Under the pieces are notes generated by a model that saw only the letters and a list, made by a program, of their open reading frames with translations, was not told where the DNA came from and ran no database searches. A DNA stretch of 20,733 nucleotides from Porphyromonadaceae bacterium UBA7572 (GTDB lineage: Bacteria > Bacteroidota > Bacteroidia > Bacteroidales > Muribaculaceae): NCBI GenBank assembly GCA_002476625.1, contig DLLC01000006.1, positions 1-20,733 of the forward strand, in the 5' to 3' direction. Of this stretch, positions 19,795 to 20,733 are shown piece after piece. Positions within the stretch are counted from its first letter, which is position 1. Every line of letters starts with the position of its first letter. The position numbers and the translations under genes are program-made.

Positions 19795-20733
19795 TTATCC
19801 CACTTTCACGCCTGGCTTCACCACGCCTTGAGGCCCTATCACCACGAGGCGGCCATCGGCATCTTCCGCACTGAGAATCATGCCCTGGCTGTCGATGCCC
19901 TTGAGCTTGCGCGTAGGGAAATTGGCGATAAAGCACACCTCTTTGCCCACCAGATCGGCAGGGTCGTAGTATTTGGCAATGCCGCTCACGATAGTACGGC
20001 CACCCATACCGTCGTCGATTTTAAACTGGAGCAGCTTGTCGGCCTTCTTCACCTTAGAGCATTCAAGCACCTTGCCCACACGAATGTCGAGCTTCATAAA
20101 GTCGTCGAAAGTGCATTCCTTTGCCACAGGCTCCGGCTTAAAGTTGGCGATAACGTTTTCTTGCTTGATGCGTGCCAGCTTGTCGAGCTGCGCTTGAATC
20201 ACGCTGTCGTCGATTTTCTCAAACAGCAGCACAGGCTTCTCTATCTTGGTGCCAGCGGCGAGAATGTCGAGACGGCCAAGCTTGTTCCACTCCGCCTTCT
20301 CCATACCGAGCATGGCGCGCAGCTTCTCGGCAGTGAACGGGAGGAACGGCTCAAAGGCGATGGCAAGGTTGGCGCATATTTGGAGCGACACGTTCATGAT
20401 AGTCTCCACACGCTTCATATCGGTCTTGGCCAGTTTCCAAGGCTCAGTGTCGGCCAGATACTTATTGCCGATTCGAGCCAGGTTCATGGAGTCTTTCAGC
20501 GCCTCACGGAAGTGGAACTGCTCGATATTGGCGCTCAGCGTTTCCTTCACGTTCTTAAACTCGTCGATAGTGGCGCGGTCGTACTCGGTAAGCTCTCCGG
20601 CTTCTGGAATTACGCCGTCGAAGTATTTATGGGTAAGCACCACGGCACGGTTCACGAAATTGCCGAAAATGGCCACGAGCTCATTGTTGTTGCAGGCCTG
20701 GAAATCGCGCCATGTGAAGTCGTTGTCCTTGGT
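19795..20733 (-). CDS. metG: Methionyl-tRNA synthetase, C-terminal part (5' end beyond window)
   Basis: MetRS charges tRNA-Met with methionine. The visible 312 residues begin inside the anticodon-binding part (TKDNDFTWRDFQACNNNELVA, then IFGNFVNRAVVLTHKYFDG) and run through the helical anticodon-binding domain (about to residue 160). They end in the C-terminal tRNA-binding EMAP/Trbp111-like OB-fold: LDIRVGKVLECSKVKKADKL, GGRTIVSGIAKYYDP, FIANFPTRKLKGIDSQGMILSAED and a final VKPGVKVG. The appended OB-fold mediates dimerisation and general tRNA binding. The catalytic domain with HIGH and KMSKS lies outside the window. The reading frame is open to the edge, so the internal GTG at 20676 is not the start. 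Confidence 0.95.
   Translation of the reverse strand, partial: TKDNDFTWRDFQACNNNELVAIFGNFVNRAVVLTHKYFDGVIPEAGELTEYDRATIDEFKNVKETLSANIEQFHFREALKDSMNLARIGNKYLADTEPWKLAKTDMKRVETIMNVSLQICANLAIAFEPFLPFTAEKLRAMLGMEKAEWNKLGRLDILAAGTKIEKPVLLFEKIDDSVIQAQLDKLARIKQENVIANFKPEPVAKECTFDDFMKLDIRVGKVLECSKVKKADKLLQFKIDDGMGGRTIVSGIAKYYDPADLVGKEVCFIANFPTRKLKGIDSQGMILSAEDADGRLVVIGPQGVVKPGVKVG

Overview
The window looks like chromosomal DNA from a Bacteroidales bacterium, most likely Prevotella or a close relative. The signs are a TonB-dependent receptor paired with a DUF4249 lipoprotein, a BspA-like leucine-rich-repeat protein, an ArgF' type N-succinylornithine carbamoyltransferase, and promoters that fit the Bacteroidetes TAnnTTTG (-7) box with almost no Shine-Dalgarno sequences. 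Most genes are GC-moderate housekeeping genes. They alternate with more AT-rich stretches (about 8.1-10.0, 11.9-13.3 and 18.15-19.8 kb) that hold secreted, regulatory or mobile-looking genes.

Layout. 1-2451 (minus): operon DUF177/YceD - rpmF (L32) - fabH - era (era is cut by the window edge), with one good promoter upstream and a terminator between fabH and era. 2605-4614: a CYTH phosphatase (minus) is divergent from rnhB and a Cof-type HAD phosphatase (plus). 4652-9769 (minus): a five-gene envelope operon read from 9769 down: a 64-residue exported peptide, an exported protein with an NCHSYAW motif (possible papain-like fold), a surface-type lipoprotein interrupted by an in-frame TAG, a TonB-dependent receptor, and a DUF4249 lipoprotein. 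10153-11674 (minus): argF' and shikimate kinase. 11919-13206: a LuxR-type regulator (minus) preceded by a 30-bp near-perfect palindrome, divergent from a frameshifted small secreted protein (plus). 13325-14584: an LRR surface protein. 14826-18134 (plus): an unrecognised protein, a SpoU RNA methyltransferase, an orphan sensor kinase and an RNase Z-like metallohydrolase overlapping it by ATGA. 18158-19489 (minus): an AT-rich AAA_14/DUF4143 ATPase next to 33-bp tandem repeats. 19795-end (minus): the C-terminal part of metG.

The best candidate for something undescribed is the 4652-9769 envelope operon, which couples a small exported peptide, a possible secreted thiol hydrolase and an outer-membrane importer with lipoproteins. 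Other points of note are the palindromic control region of the LuxR gene, several genes that appear leaderless or nearly so, a clamp-binding-like tail on RNase HII, and a Ser at the substrate-specificity position of the transcarbamylase. No tRNA, rRNA or CRISPR array was seen.
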